A stretch of 40,804 nt of DNA from Sphingobacteriales bacterium (GCA_016200915.1 JACQDV010000016.1:1-40804), one strand, 5' to 3'. Positions 9,020 through 16,755 are shown, numbered from the stretch's first letter. Program-made: numbers and translations. Notes: generated by a model not told the origin, from the letters alone.

Positions 9020-10270
9020 TGCTTTGGCAACACTTAACAAATCATTGTATGCCTGGTCAATGAAAGGGTGGGGAATGGGTGTATCGGGACGGGTAGTTTT
9101 TAAAAAGACAGTGAACATGCCGAGCCTTCTGCCAAATTCCATATCGCTTAGTGTATTCCCGATCATTATTGATTTTGAAAAATTGATTGAAGGAAAATCT
9201 TTTTGTGCCTGGTTGCCCATTCCGGTATTTGGTTTACGGTTTGGGCTGGTTTCTTCGAGGTCAGTACAGAAATAAATAGAATCGATACGACCACCGGCAG
9301 CTTCTATTGCCGATGTCATTTCATGATTAATGTTGAGTAATGATTCTAATGTCATCCATCCTTTACCAACGCCTTTTTGATTGGTAACAATCACAATATG
9401 TTTGAATTTTGGATTGAATAGTTTCAATGCTTCCGGAACTCCATCATAAAATGTAAATTCATCCCAACTGCGGATATAATCATTATGCTTTTCATGATTG
9501 AGCACTCCGTCACGGTCGAGAAACAAAGTCCAGCTATGATCTATTGCAGGAAGAGGTTTTGGAAAACTCATAATGTGCGGAAGCTCTGTTTGTGATTTTT
9601 CATAATCTTCCGGAATACCAATATCAATGAAATACTGACTTTGGATTACACCATAAAATTTTCGTTTGCTGAAATATGTTTCGAGATAATCTTTTTCAAA
9701 AGAAAATTTAATGGGTAATGTTTCTTTCAAAAAACTTTCAACATTCAATACATACACACCGCCATTGATCAATCCTGATTCATAAAATTGTTTTTCTTTA
9801 AAGCTGCTGATGTTATTATTCTCATTTAATTCAACTACGCCATAGCGGTCAAAGTTTTTCATTGGCTTTAATGCTAATGTGCAATCTGCATTGTTTGCAG
9901 TATGAGCCGTTGATAATTCTTCTGCATTAATATTGAATAAGGTATCACCATTTACAATCAATACATTTTTTTCAGTTGCTTTTTCGCAGGCCTGTTTAAT
10001 AGCGCCACCCGTACCTAAAGGTTCTTCTTCAATGGATAATTGATAGTGGAGAGTGGAGAATTCTTTTTTTAACCATTCTTCAATGGCTTTACTTTTATAC
10101 CCTATGGCGAAAATGAATTTATCGATTCCCTGTTTAGTTAACTGTTCAATTACATAATGAAGAAATGGCTTTCCGGCAACCGGCGCCATGCATTTGGGTA
10201 AATCGGAAACCACTGAACGAAGTCTTGTTCCTAATCCGCCCGCTAAAATGATTGCTTCTTTGATAGGCAT
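9014..10270 (-). CDS. Fused heptose-1-phosphate nucleotidylyltransferase and heptose bisphosphate phosphatase (HddC-GmhB type)
   Basis: 418 residues with two domains. Residues 1-230 are a sugar-nucleotidyltransferase with AIILAGGLGTRLRSVVSDLPK, EPLGTGGAI and VNGDTLF. Residues about 245-418 are a HAD-IIIA phosphatase with Asp252 and Asp254 in LFLDRDGVLNHE, VTNQKGVGKG and a late IGNTLSDMEFG motif. In the GDP-heptose pathway, GmhB removes the 7-phosphate and HddC transfers GMP onto heptose-1-phosphate. The neighbours GmhA and HddA supply the other steps, so the pathway is complete here. Odd points: the zinc-binding Cys/His loop of classical GmhB is reduced to a single Cys (CTDLEETSPNRKP), and the first Asp of the last HAD motif is Asn. 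Another hexose-1-phosphate specificity is possible. The stop is 3 bp from the gmhA stop-to-start boundary, consistent with one operon. Confidence 0.85.
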   Translation of the reverse strand: MPIKEAIILAGGLGTRLRSVVSDLPKCMAPVAGKPFLHYVIEQLTKQGIDKFIFAIGYKSKAIEEWLKKEFSTLHYQLSIEEEPLGTGGAIKQACEKATEKNVLIVNGDTLFNINAEELSTAHTANNADCTLALKPMKNFDRYGVVELNENNNISSFKEKQFYESGLINGGVYVLNVESFLKETLPIKFSFEKDYLETYFSKRKFYGVIQSQYFIDIGIPEDYEKSQTELPHIMSFPKPLPAIDHSWTLFLDRDGVLNHEKHNDYIRSWDEFTFYDGVPEALKLFNPKFKHIVIVTNQKGVGKGWMTLESLLNINHEMTSAIEAAGGRIDSIYFCTDLEETSPNRKPNTGMGNQAQKDFPSINFSKSIMIGNTLSDMEFGRRLGMFTVFLKTTRPDTPIPHPFIDQAYNDLLSVAKAL

Positions 10271-10273
10271 GTA

Positions 10274-10849
10274 TTAACTGAAATATTTTTCTTCTACTAA
10301 CTGGCAAATGATATGTCCCAGTGTAATGTGTGTTTCCTGTATTCTGGGAGTATCGTTTGAAGGAACATTGAGCAGGTAATCGCTGATCGCTTTCATTTTA
10401 CCACCGCTTTCGCCGGTGAAACCAATGGTGATCATTCCTTTTTCTTTTGCTACTTCAAAAGCTGCAATAATATTTTTTGAATTACCTGAAGTGGATAAAC
10501 CAATCAGCACATCACCTTTATTACCGATGCCTTTAACGAGACGGGAATAAATTACATCATAACTATAGTCGTTGGCTACAGCAGTGAGGTATGAAGTGTT
10601 GCAATGTAAAGCCTCAGCAGGTAATGCGTCTCTGTCGGTATAAAAACGTCCGCTGAATTCAGCTGCTAAATGTTGTGCATCTGCTGCGCTGCCGCCATTG
10701 CCACAGAACAAAACTTTATTCCCATTTTTAAATGCAGTCACGATCAGATCAATACAAGCAGCTACTGTATTAATTATTTTTTCATCAGCCAGCGTTTTCT
10801 GTTTGGTGTCGATGGAAGCACTGATGATGGATTTTATTTTATTGTTCAT
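10274..10849 (-). CDS. gmhA: Sedoheptulose-7-phosphate isomerase
   Basis: 191 residues, the normal GmhA length. It is a single SIS domain with LFCGNGGSAADAQHLAAEF, LIGLSTSGNSKNI and the C-terminal TPRIQETHITLGHIICQLVE, all typical of GmhA. GmhA converts sedoheptulose-7-phosphate to D-glycero-D-manno-heptose-7-phosphate in the cytoplasm, the first committed step of ADP- or GDP-heptose synthesis. The next gene (fused HddC-GmhB) begins 3 bp downstream. Upstream is a 155-bp repeat-rich gap after the HddA gene. A TAATTTTG box at 10874-10867 may give this gene its own promoter. Confidence 0.92.
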   Translation of the reverse strand: MNNKIKSIISASIDTKQKTLADEKIINTVAACIDLIVTAFKNGNKVLFCGNGGSAADAQHLAAEFSGRFYTDRDALPAEALHCNTSYLTAVANDYSYDVIYSRLVKGIGNKGDVLIGLSTSGNSKNIIAAFEVAKEKGMITIGFTGESGGKMKAISDYLLNVPSNDTPRIQETHITLGHIICQLVEEKYFS

Positions 10850-10866
10850 GTTAGTGAATTAATAAT

Positions 10867-10874
10867 CAAAATTA
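10867..10874 (-). promoter_or_regulatory. Candidate -7 box upstream of gmhA
   Basis: TAATTTTG on the minus strand matches TAnnTTTG and lies 17 nt before the gmhA ATG at 10849. No convincing -33 TTG was found, so support is partial. Confidence 0.35.
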
Positions 10875-10904
10875 AAAAGTAAAAATTTAAAATAATTGAT
10901 GGCC

Positions 10905-10998
10905 GCAGATTCGCAGATTTATTGGGATTATGAAAGAACTCAAAAAAAAAAAAATAACCACAAACCACAAACCACAAACCACAAACCACAAACCATAA
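10905..10998. repeat. Intergenic micro-repeats: GCAGATT pair, poly-A and ACCACAA heptamer array
   Basis: This gap holds three simple repeats. At 10905-10920 GCAGATTC is followed by GCAGATTT. At 10942-10954 there is a run of 13 A. At 10957-10991 the heptamer ACCACAA occurs five times perfectly, followed by one variant, ACCATAA (10992-10998). The same heptamer string occurs inside the nearby GT4 glycosyltransferase gene (12444-12474, opposite strand). Confidence 0.85.
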
Positions 10999-11004
10999 AC
11001 TATC

Positions 11005-12027
11005 TTACACAGTCCAGGTAGTTAAACCGTGTTTGGTAAACTGATAGTTTTTACAATAGCCGCCAAAACTTTCTAATGTTTCTATTACTTTATATCTGGT
11101 ATTGGCAGGACAATAAAAAGTCATAAAACCACCTCCGCCTGCACCGCTGATTTTTCCTCCTGTTGCGCCGGCTTTTTTAGCACCTTCATAAATTTCTTCT
11201 ATATGCTTATTGGAAATATTAGCCGCCATTAATCTTTTTTGCTGAAAGCCATAATCTAATATTTCGCCAATTTCATGTAATCTTCCTTTCAGCAATGCTT
11301 CTTTCATCATCTTAGCCTGTTCTTTTAAATGATGCATGGCTTCGATGGATTTTTCATTCTTCTCATTTACGTTTTTCTGCTGCTCTTTGATAATAGTAGC
11401 CGATTCACGGCTGGTGGACGTAAAATATAAAACAAGATTATTTTCTAATTCATGTAAATATTCAGGACGGATGCGCAGTGGATTTACAATAACCTTATCA
11501 TCACCATAAAACTCCATAAAGTTTACACCACCAAATGTTGCAGCATACTGATCCTGCTTTCCACCAGCTAATTTTAAATCTCTTCTTTCAATTTCATAAG
11601 CATAGTGAGCAATATCATAATCACCCAGCGGAAGTTTCAGCATTTCAGCAAATACTCCAATGATCGCTACTACTAATGTAGAAGAGGTTCCCAATCCCGA
11701 TCCTGCAGGGGCATCTACAAAAGAGGATAACCTAAAACCTGTCAATGGTAATCCATAATCTTTTTGAATACGGTTATAAACTCCTTTCAACAAGTCGAGT
11801 TTACCATCTATTGGTAATTGATTGTTCCATTCAAAACGTTGCTCCTGTTTTTGATCAATGGATTCAAAAATGATGGAATTGTCATTCAATGGTTCAATAG
11901 TGGCATTGGCAAAAAGGGAAATAGTGGCATTAAGGATAGCTCCGCCATGCAAATCACTGTACGGACTTACATCAGTACCACCGCCGGCAAGGCCAAGACG
12001 AAGAGGAGCTTTACTTCTGTATATCAT
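11005..12027 (-). CDS. hddA: D-glycero-alpha-D-manno-heptose-7-phosphate kinase (GHMP family)
   Basis: 340 residues, the usual HddA length. GHMP-kinase motifs are complete: APLRLGLAGGGTDVSPYSD at the N-terminus, the ATP-binding PAGSGLGTSSTLVVAI near 107-122, and the C-terminal KISGAGGGGFMTFYC. HddA phosphorylates the anomeric carbon of heptose-7-phosphate to give the 1,7-bisphosphate for GDP-heptose. The GmhA and HddC-GmhB genes downstream fit this. A fucokinase-like or other GHMP sugar kinase is less likely given the context. The start overlaps the end of the GT4 gene by 17 bp, implying co-translation. Confidence 0.88.
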   Translation of the reverse strand: MIYRSKAPLRLGLAGGGTDVSPYSDLHGGAILNATISLFANATIEPLNDNSIIFESIDQKQEQRFEWNNQLPIDGKLDLLKGVYNRIQKDYGLPLTGFRLSSFVDAPAGSGLGTSSTLVVAIIGVFAEMLKLPLGDYDIAHYAYEIERRDLKLAGGKQDQYAATFGGVNFMEFYGDDKVIVNPLRIRPEYLHELENNLVLYFTSTSRESATIIKEQQKNVNEKNEKSIEAMHHLKEQAKMMKEALLKGRLHEIGEILDYGFQQKRLMAANISNKHIEEIYEGAKKAGATGGKISGAGGGGFMTFYCPANTRYKVIETLESFGGYCKNYQFTKHGLTTWTV

Positions 12028-13165
12028 CGGCTAATTTAAAAATGGCTTCCGTAATACGGCTCCATTTGTATTTTTCTTTTTCGCTGCGAAGATGCGGCAA
12101 AAAATAGTTTTCGCCTAATTGAAAGTATTGGTTGATCTTTTCTGCAATGGACACAGCGTTGGGCTCTGCTACTAATCCCACTTTACCATCAGGGACTAAT
12201 GAAGGTAATCCGCCAACATTGGTAACTATCATTGGTTTTTCAAAATGATAGGCGAGAGGAGTTACACCACTTTGTGTAGCATTACGATAAGGCTGTACCA
12301 CACAATCAGCCCCACATAAATAATATTTTACTTCACTGTCGGGAATAAAATTTGTTTTTAAAATCACCATATCTTCAATGCCATTATCTTTTATTTGTTG
12401 CAGGTAGGGTTTGTTATCTTCATAAAATTCACCGGCGATAAGCAGTTTATGGTTTGTGGTTTGTGGTTTGTGGTTTTGTTTGAGGAGTTTCATCGCATCT
12501 AATAAAATATCCAGGCCTTTATACTTTCTGATGAATCCGAAGAAGAGAATTATTAATTCTTCATTCTTAATGTTTAATTGCTTTCTCGCTTCTTCTTTTG
12601 AAATGATGGCGCCAAAATTATCGTACAAGGGATGCGGAACAAATTGTGCTGGTTTTGATTTATCAAATAATCTTAAATCACTCAGCACTTTTTCACTCAT
12701 GGTTACGCAAGCATCAACCGGTTTTAAAAAATACTTAGTGAAAGGTTTATCGCCTGCTCTTTTTTCGTGTGGAATAATATTATCAGCAATACAAACCACT
12801 TTGGTATGATGATTCTTTTTTACTCTTCTTAAAATAGTACCCAAGCATGGCCCCATAAAAGGCAACCAGTAACGAACTACAATAATATCGGGACGAAGTT
12901 TTTTTAATTCATTGCCAACCGATAACCAATTAAGCGGATTAATAGAGTTGATCTTTACTTTAATAGTAAGATCAGCAGGTGCAGACTCAGATGAAAATTG
13001 TGTAGTACCCGGAAAGAGAAAGCCGGGATATTGAAGCGAGAACGTATAAATGAACACTTCATGACCCTGTTGCTGAAACTCTCTTGCGAGACGTTCATTG
13101 TAAGAAGCCAATCCTCCACGTAAAGGATGTGCAGGGCCTATGATGATAATTTTTTTTGAATTCAT
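12011..13165 (-). CDS. GT4-family glycosyltransferase (GT-B fold)
   Basis: 384 residues. The N-terminus IIIGPAHPLRGGLASYNERL is the acceptor-side glycine loop, and the C-terminal half carries the nucleotide-sugar site (EKPMIVTNVGGLPSLV, GLVAEPN). It probably transfers a sugar, perhaps heptose, to a surface glycan or glycoprotein glycan. Acceptor and donor are not evident. The ATG overlaps the VapC-like stop by 4 bp (ATGA), and its end overlaps the HddA start. Residues about 231-241 (within KQNHKPQTTNHK) are encoded by a 31-nt copy of the ACCACAA heptamer repeat, placed between a helix and the strand LLIAGEFYE where a surface loop is expected. Confidence 0.85.
   Translation of the reverse strand: MNSKKIIIIGPAHPLRGGLASYNERLAREFQQQGHEVFIYTFSLQYPGFLFPGTTQFSSESAPADLTIKVKINSINPLNWLSVGNELKKLRPDIIVVRYWLPFMGPCLGTILRRVKKNHHTKVVCIADNIIPHEKRAGDKPFTKYFLKPVDACVTMSEKVLSDLRLFDKSKPAQFVPHPLYDNFGAIISKEEARKQLNIKNEELIILFFGFIRKYKGLDILLDAMKLLKQNHKPQTTNHKLLIAGEFYEDNKPYLQQIKDNGIEDMVILKTNFIPDSEVKYYLCGADCVVQPYRNATQSGVTPLAYHFEKPMIVTNVGGLPSLVPDGKVGLVAEPNAVSIAEKINQYFQLGENYFLPHLRSEKEKYKWSRITEAIFKLADDIQK
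12444..12474 (-). repeat. ACCACAA heptamer repeat inside the GT4 coding sequence
   Basis: Read on the minus strand this is three copies of ACCACAA, then ACCATAA and ACT. These 31 nt are identical to plus-strand bases 10971-11001, the 3' part of the intergenic array. It stays in frame within the glycosyltransferase. Confidence 0.85.
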
Positions 13166-13563
13166 TGAAATGAGTCAGGAGTTATTAAAGTTAATCCGGG
13201 AACAGCAATAAAATGGTCTTTATTTAAAGTAGCCAGAGGCATTTTGTGACTTATGGCGGTGGCAGCAATTAACAGGTCTTTAAAATCTATTGTTTTTCTT
13301 TTTTTCTTTAAACTATCTTTTATTGTTATGGCTGTATAGTTTTCTTTTGCTGTATAAGAGATAATAAGGAAGTCGTTAAAAAGATTGTGCCAAAAATTTT
13401 CCTGCTGACTGTTACTGCCCGATAAAATTTCGTAGTGAACCATCACCGGTATGGCAAATCCTCCCTGCTTATATGCTAACTGGTAGAAAAAAGTTTTCTC
13501 TTTATTTTTTTTACGGAAATAATCAATTAAAACTGAAGAATCTAAAAGTATCAGGCCTTCCAT
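13162..13563 (-). CDS. PIN-domain toxin, VapC-like
   Basis: The ATG at 13563 (MEGLILLDSSVLIDYF) is preferred; an in-frame ATG at 13575 would add four residues. About 133 residues form one PIN domain. The acidic ligands are visible as the Asp in LLDSSVLID, the Glu in HYEILSG and the Asp in IDFKDLLIAATA; the last site reads ATLNKDHF. VapC toxins are Mg-dependent RNases that usually cut tRNA or rRNA and are held in check by the VapB partner. The 51-residue gene immediately upstream overlaps this start and is the natural antitoxin candidate. The stop overlaps the GT4 start as ATGA, placing a toxin within a glycan operon. Confidence 0.82.
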   Translation of the reverse strand: MEGLILLDSSVLIDYFRKKNKEKTFFYQLAYKQGGFAIPVMVHYEILSGSNSQQENFWHNLFNDFLIISYTAKENYTAITIKDSLKKKRKTIDFKDLLIAATAISHKMPLATLNKDHFIAVPGLTLITPDSFQ

Positions 13564-13706
13564 TTGCGCATCCACTTATTGGTTTTTATAAACTTTTTGT
13601 GTTGCTTTTCTGTCATTGTAGGGCCGTTTAAAAGCAATGCCTGCAATGCGGTAGGTTTTACTTGTGGTTGCTTTTGAGGGGATGATATTTTAATCACTTT
13701 TGCCAT
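13551..13706 (-). CDS. Small basic protein, candidate VapB-like antitoxin
   Basis: A 51-residue frame runs from the ATG at 13706 to a TGA at 13553-13551. It begins MAKVIKISSPQKQPQVKPTA and ends FIKTNKWMRKWKA. It overlaps the start of the PIN gene by 13 bp, the arrangement expected of an antitoxin. No AbrB or RHH fold is obvious by eye, but short antitoxins in Bacteroidota are very divergent. The rich Lys content suits DNA binding. Assignment as antitoxin rests on position and size. Confidence 0.6.
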   Translation of the reverse strand: MAKVIKISSPQKQPQVKPTALQALLLNGPTMTEKQHKKFIKTNKWMRKWKA

Positions 13707-13715
13707 TTATCAAAA

Positions 13716-14660
13716 TTAATCAATTCCTTCTTTCTTTTCAATCAAATAATTATTGCGGTCAGATGAATTGCGGGAGATCAGTTCACCTAAAAATCCGGCA
13801 AGGAACAATTGAGTACCCATGATCATTGCCACTAATGCAATATAAAAGCTGGGACGATTGGTTAAAGCGAACTCGTGTTCTATCAGTTTGGCAATAATGA
13901 GGTAAATACTCACACCAAAACCAATGAAGAAAAAGATAGTGCCCCACAATCCAAAGAAATGCATGGGTCGCTTGCCAAATTTCCCAATGAAAGTAATAGA
14001 AGCAAGATCAAGAAAACCATTTACAAAACGATCCCATCCAAATTTGGTAGTACCATATTTACGTTTGCGGTGTTCTACTATTTTCTCGCCAATCTTTTTA
14101 AAGCCGGCAGTTTTTGCCAGCACCGGAATATAACGATGCATTTCACCATACACTTCAATGCTCTTCACCACTTTTTTACTGTAGGATTTTAAACCGCAAT
14201 TAAAATCGTGCAGTTTAATGCCCGACATACTCCTGGTGGCTGCATTAAAAAATTTAGAAGGAATATTTTTAGTAACCGTATTATCGTAACGTTTCTTTTT
14301 CCATCCGCTTACCATATCAAATTTATCTTCCACAATCATCTTTCTCAAATCAGGAATTTCATCAGGGCTATCCTGCAAATCAGCATCCATAGTTATTACT
14401 ACATCGCCCTGTGAAGTTTTGAAAGCTTCATTCAAAGCTGCTGATTTACCATAGTTGCGCTGAAACTTTATTCCTTTAATACAATTGTTCTTTGATCGTA
14501 AGGCTTCAATCACCTGCCAGGAATTATCCGTACTGCCATCATCCACAAAAATAACTTCGTAGGAAAAATTATTTTCCTGCATTACTTTTTCAATCCATGC
14601 ACAAAGTTCGGGTAACGATTCTTCTTCGTTCAACAGTGGTATGACAACAGAGATGTCCAT
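13716..14660 (-). CDS. GT2 glycosyltransferase, DPM1/GtrB-like, with two membrane segments
   Basis: 314 residues. The N-terminal GT-A domain has SVVIPLLNEEESLPELCAW, VIFVDDGSTDNSW and the metal-binding region DADLQDSPDEIPDL. Two C-terminal membrane helices follow (about 235-258 and 270-292). This is the pattern of enzymes that load a sugar onto undecaprenyl phosphate (GtrB/ArnC/DPM1 type) at the inner membrane. The lipid-linked sugar would feed surface glycan assembly, in keeping with the GT4 and heptose genes downstream. The DUF4199 gene ends 8 bp upstream and the antitoxin-like gene starts 9 bp downstream. Confidence 0.88.
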   Translation of the reverse strand: MDISVVIPLLNEEESLPELCAWIEKVMQENNFSYEVIFVDDGSTDNSWQVIEALRSKNNCIKGIKFQRNYGKSAALNEAFKTSQGDVVITMDADLQDSPDEIPDLRKMIVEDKFDMVSGWKKKRYDNTVTKNIPSKFFNAATRSMSGIKLHDFNCGLKSYSKKVVKSIEVYGEMHRYIPVLAKTAGFKKIGEKIVEHRKRKYGTTKFGWDRFVNGFLDLASITFIGKFGKRPMHFFGLWGTIFFFIGFGVSIYLIIAKLIEHEFALTNRPSFYIALVAMIMGTQLFLAGFLGELISRNSSDRNNYLIEKKEGID

Positions 14661-14668
14661 TCAATTAA

Positions 14669-15184
14669 TTATGCTTGTTGTTGAAAGGGTGAAGGTGGAT
14701 TCTTTTTAGCAATAGCCCCGCCAATTAGTGATGCAATAGCACCTACCAGCAAAGAACCGATAACTGCTCCTCCAATGGCAAATGGTACATAAAGTTTTTT
14801 TGTAAAGGCGATTCCCTGGTCTATGTTGGACTCAGGAAGATTTTTTTCTTCCATTTGTTTACGGGCCACATCCAGAACCTTATCAATTTGATCAGGAAAT
14901 AATACAAAAATGGAAAGTATTACATACAGAACCATAATACAGGCAATTACTGCACTTGTTTTAAAACCATGCACAAACACGTTTCCGAAAGTTACATTGT
15001 TGTCCATTTGGTTAGCATAGTTTATACATGCCCATATAATTACAATGCAAAAGAACAGTGTAGGCAGCCATTTGAACCATGTTTCATATTTGATGTTTAA
15101 AACGGTTGCGGCAACATCAACAACTATTAAAACTAACGCAAGGATTAAACCCTTGGTAACATGAGAAGTAACTTTCTTTTCCAT
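14669..15184 (-). CDS. DUF4199 integral membrane protein
   Basis: 171 residues with four predicted membrane segments at roughly 10-30, 36-54, 75-97 and 135-160. A polar segment (LDVARKQMEEKNLPESN) lies between the third and fourth. This matches DUF4199, a Bacteroidota membrane family of unknown function. It starts 10 bp after the dihydroorotase-like stop and ends 8 bp before the GT2 gene, an arrangement suggesting co-transcription with both. Confidence 0.8.
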   Translation of the reverse strand: MEKKVTSHVTKGLILALVLIVVDVAATVLNIKYETWFKWLPTLFFCIVIIWACINYANQMDNNVTFGNVFVHGFKTSAVIACIMVLYVILSIFVLFPDQIDKVLDVARKQMEEKNLPESNIDQGIAFTKKLYVPFAIGGAVIGSLLVGAIASLIGGAIAKKNPPSPFQQQA

Positions 15185-15194
15185 ATAGCAGTTT

Positions 15195-16457
15195 TTATTT
15201 GTTCAAAAATAAATGCTCTTTATTAATTATACCAATAACTTTTCCTTTTAATGTTTTGCCGATAAAAGGAGAGTTTTTTGATTTTGATTTAATGTGGGTA
15301 GCTGTAAATTCAAATTCAGTATCGGGATTAAACAAGGTGATGTTTGCTTTTTCTCCTTCCCTCAACACAGGTATTTGTTCGTTAATGATCTTTCTTGTAT
15401 TTACCGCCATCATCTCCACCCATTTTTCTATTGGTATCAATTGCAGCGAATTTGTTACAGCAAATGCCGTTTCTAATCCAATCATCCCGTTTTGGGCATA
15501 TTCAAATTCGCAGGTCTTATCATCCCAGTGTTGCGGTTGATGATGCGTGGCAATGCAGTCTATTACACCTGACTTCAATGCCTCTCTTAATGCCAGCATT
15601 TCCTCTTTTGTTCGCAATGGAGGATTTACTTTCAGATTGGTATCGTATGATTGCAAATCTTCATCGCAAAAGAATAAATGATACGGAGTAACCGAGCAGG
15701 TTACATTGATGCCACCTTCCTTTGCACGATTTATATATTCCAGTGATTTTTTAGTAGTAACACCGGTAAAGTGCAGTTTTGACTCTGCATATCTTGCTAA
15801 TTTAATATCACGGGCAATCATTATTTCTTCTGCAATGGCAGGTTTACCGGGCAGGCCTAATCTTGTTGATACAATTCCTTCATTCATCAATCCGCCGCTG
15901 CCAATGGTTTTATCATCGGGTACCTGTATCACTACTGCATCAACCGTTTTTACATATTGAAGCGCTTTAATCAGTAAGCCGGATGATTGAATAGAGTTTG
16001 TGCCGTCACCAAAAGCTTTGGCACCGCTGTTATACATATCATACATCTCTGCTAAATCTTTGCCTTCAATATTTTTTGTAACGGCTCCAATTGGATGGAT
16101 GGTTACCGGCAACGCTTTAGATTTTTGAACAATATATTCAACCTGTGCTTTTGTATGAACAGCAGGATTGGTATTGGGGGTTACTAACACTTCTGTAAAG
16201 CCGCCTGCTGCTGCTGCTGCTGCACCCGTTTCTAAAGATTCTTTATGTTCTTTACCCGGATCGCAAAAGTTAGCAAACAAATCCATCCAGCCGGGTGATG
16301 CATGGCAATCTTTTTCGCTGATAACTGTATCAGCATTAAAAGAGAGATTATCTGCTATTTGCCGGATAATTCCGTTTTCAATAAAAATATCTTTTTTGTT
16401 TCCGTTGTGGGGAGAGTTGGGGTCAGTAATAAGAGCACCTTTAATTAAAATCGTCAT
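15195..16457 (-). CDS. Dihydroorotase-like protein lacking metal ligands (PyrX/PyrC' type)
   Basis: 420 residues with the dihydroorotase/amidohydrolase fold: ASPGWMDL near 53-60, GLMNEGIVSTRLGLPGKPA and KVNPPLRTKEEM are clear family blocks. The HxH metal motif normally seen as DLHVH reads DLFANF, so positions 61 and 63 are Phe and Asn. The HCED block reads VPDD, and the catalytic Asp of ATDHAPH is His305 (ATHHQPQ). A working binuclear zinc site is therefore unlikely. Family knowledge: inactive DHOase-like PyrC' subunits stabilise aspartate transcarbamoylase in Pseudomonas. It may play that part here, but no pyrB is in the window. It heads the glycan gene run. Annotation pipelines would probably call it pyrC. 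Confidence 0.85.
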   Translation of the reverse strand: MTILIKGALITDPNSPHNGNKKDIFIENGIIRQIADNLSFNADTVISEKDCHASPGWMDLFANFCDPGKEHKESLETGAAAAAAGGFTEVLVTPNTNPAVHTKAQVEYIVQKSKALPVTIHPIGAVTKNIEGKDLAEMYDMYNSGAKAFGDGTNSIQSSGLLIKALQYVKTVDAVVIQVPDDKTIGSGGLMNEGIVSTRLGLPGKPAIAEEIMIARDIKLARYAESKLHFTGVTTKKSLEYINRAKEGGINVTCSVTPYHLFFCDEDLQSYDTNLKVNPPLRTKEEMLALREALKSGVIDCIATHHQPQHWDDKTCEFEYAQNGMIGLETAFAVTNSLQLIPIEKWVEMMAVNTRKIINEQIPVLREGEKANITLFNPDTEFEFTATHIKSKSKNSPFIGKTLKGKVIGIINKEHLFLNK

Positions 16458-16548
16458 GAGCTGTAGTAGAAGGCGATTTGGTTGCGCTAAGATAGAATTT
16501 ACCTTGCAAATAAATGCTTTTTAATTTTTTAAGAGAGCAAATTCAGCT

Positions 16549-16556
16549 TACATTTG
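16549..16556 (+). promoter_or_regulatory. -7 box of the tRNA-Pro promoter
   Basis: TACATTTG matches TAnnTTTG exactly and lies 11 nt before the first base of the tRNA. The upstream -33 region is T-rich with no clear TTTG. Confidence 0.5.
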
Positions 16557-16567
16557 CGGCTCAGTTT

Positions 16568-16641
16568 CGGGTGGTGGCGCAGCCCGGTAGCGTACTTGTA
16601 TGGGGTGCAAGGGGTCGACAGTTCGAATCTGTTCCACCCGA
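16568..16641 (+). tRNA. tRNA-Pro, anticodon GGG
   Basis: 74 nt fold as a full cloverleaf. The acceptor stem CGGGTGG pairs with CCACCCG. The anticodon stem CTTGT/GCAAG has one G-U pair, with loop ATGGGGT giving anticodon GGG. The T arm is GACAG-TTCGAAT-CTGTT. The discriminator is A. The 3' CCA is not encoded (sequence continues CAAAT), so it is added post-transcriptionally. The sequence closely follows known bacterial tRNA-Pro. Confidence 0.95.
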
Positions 16642-16651
16642 CAAATTGTAA

Positions 16652-16697
16652 CAATAAAAAGTCCCTCATTTTATTTAAAATGAGGGACTTTTTATTG
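16652..16697. terminator. Perfect 22-bp bidirectional terminator
   Basis: The arms 16652-16673 and 16676-16697 are exact inverted repeats separated by TT. The stem centre is GTCCCTCATTTTA, and A-rich/T-rich ends give a U tract on either strand. It sits between the tRNA (plus) and the beta-barrel gene (minus), so it can end both transcripts. Confidence 0.9.
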
Positions 16698-16755
16698 TCA
16701 AACCTTTTGAATTATAAAATTTGAAAAGATAGATGGAAAGTTTTTCAAACTATTG

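Noticed and set aside
10957-10998. Regular short repeats that might be a CRISPR array
   Set aside because: The unit is only 7 nt with no spacers and no cas genes nearby; it is a simple tandem repeat.
16200-16225. CTG/GCT triplet run
   Set aside because: It lies within the dihydroorotase-like gene and encodes a short Ala run found in the family (GGFTEV preceded by Ala residues); ordinary coding sequence.
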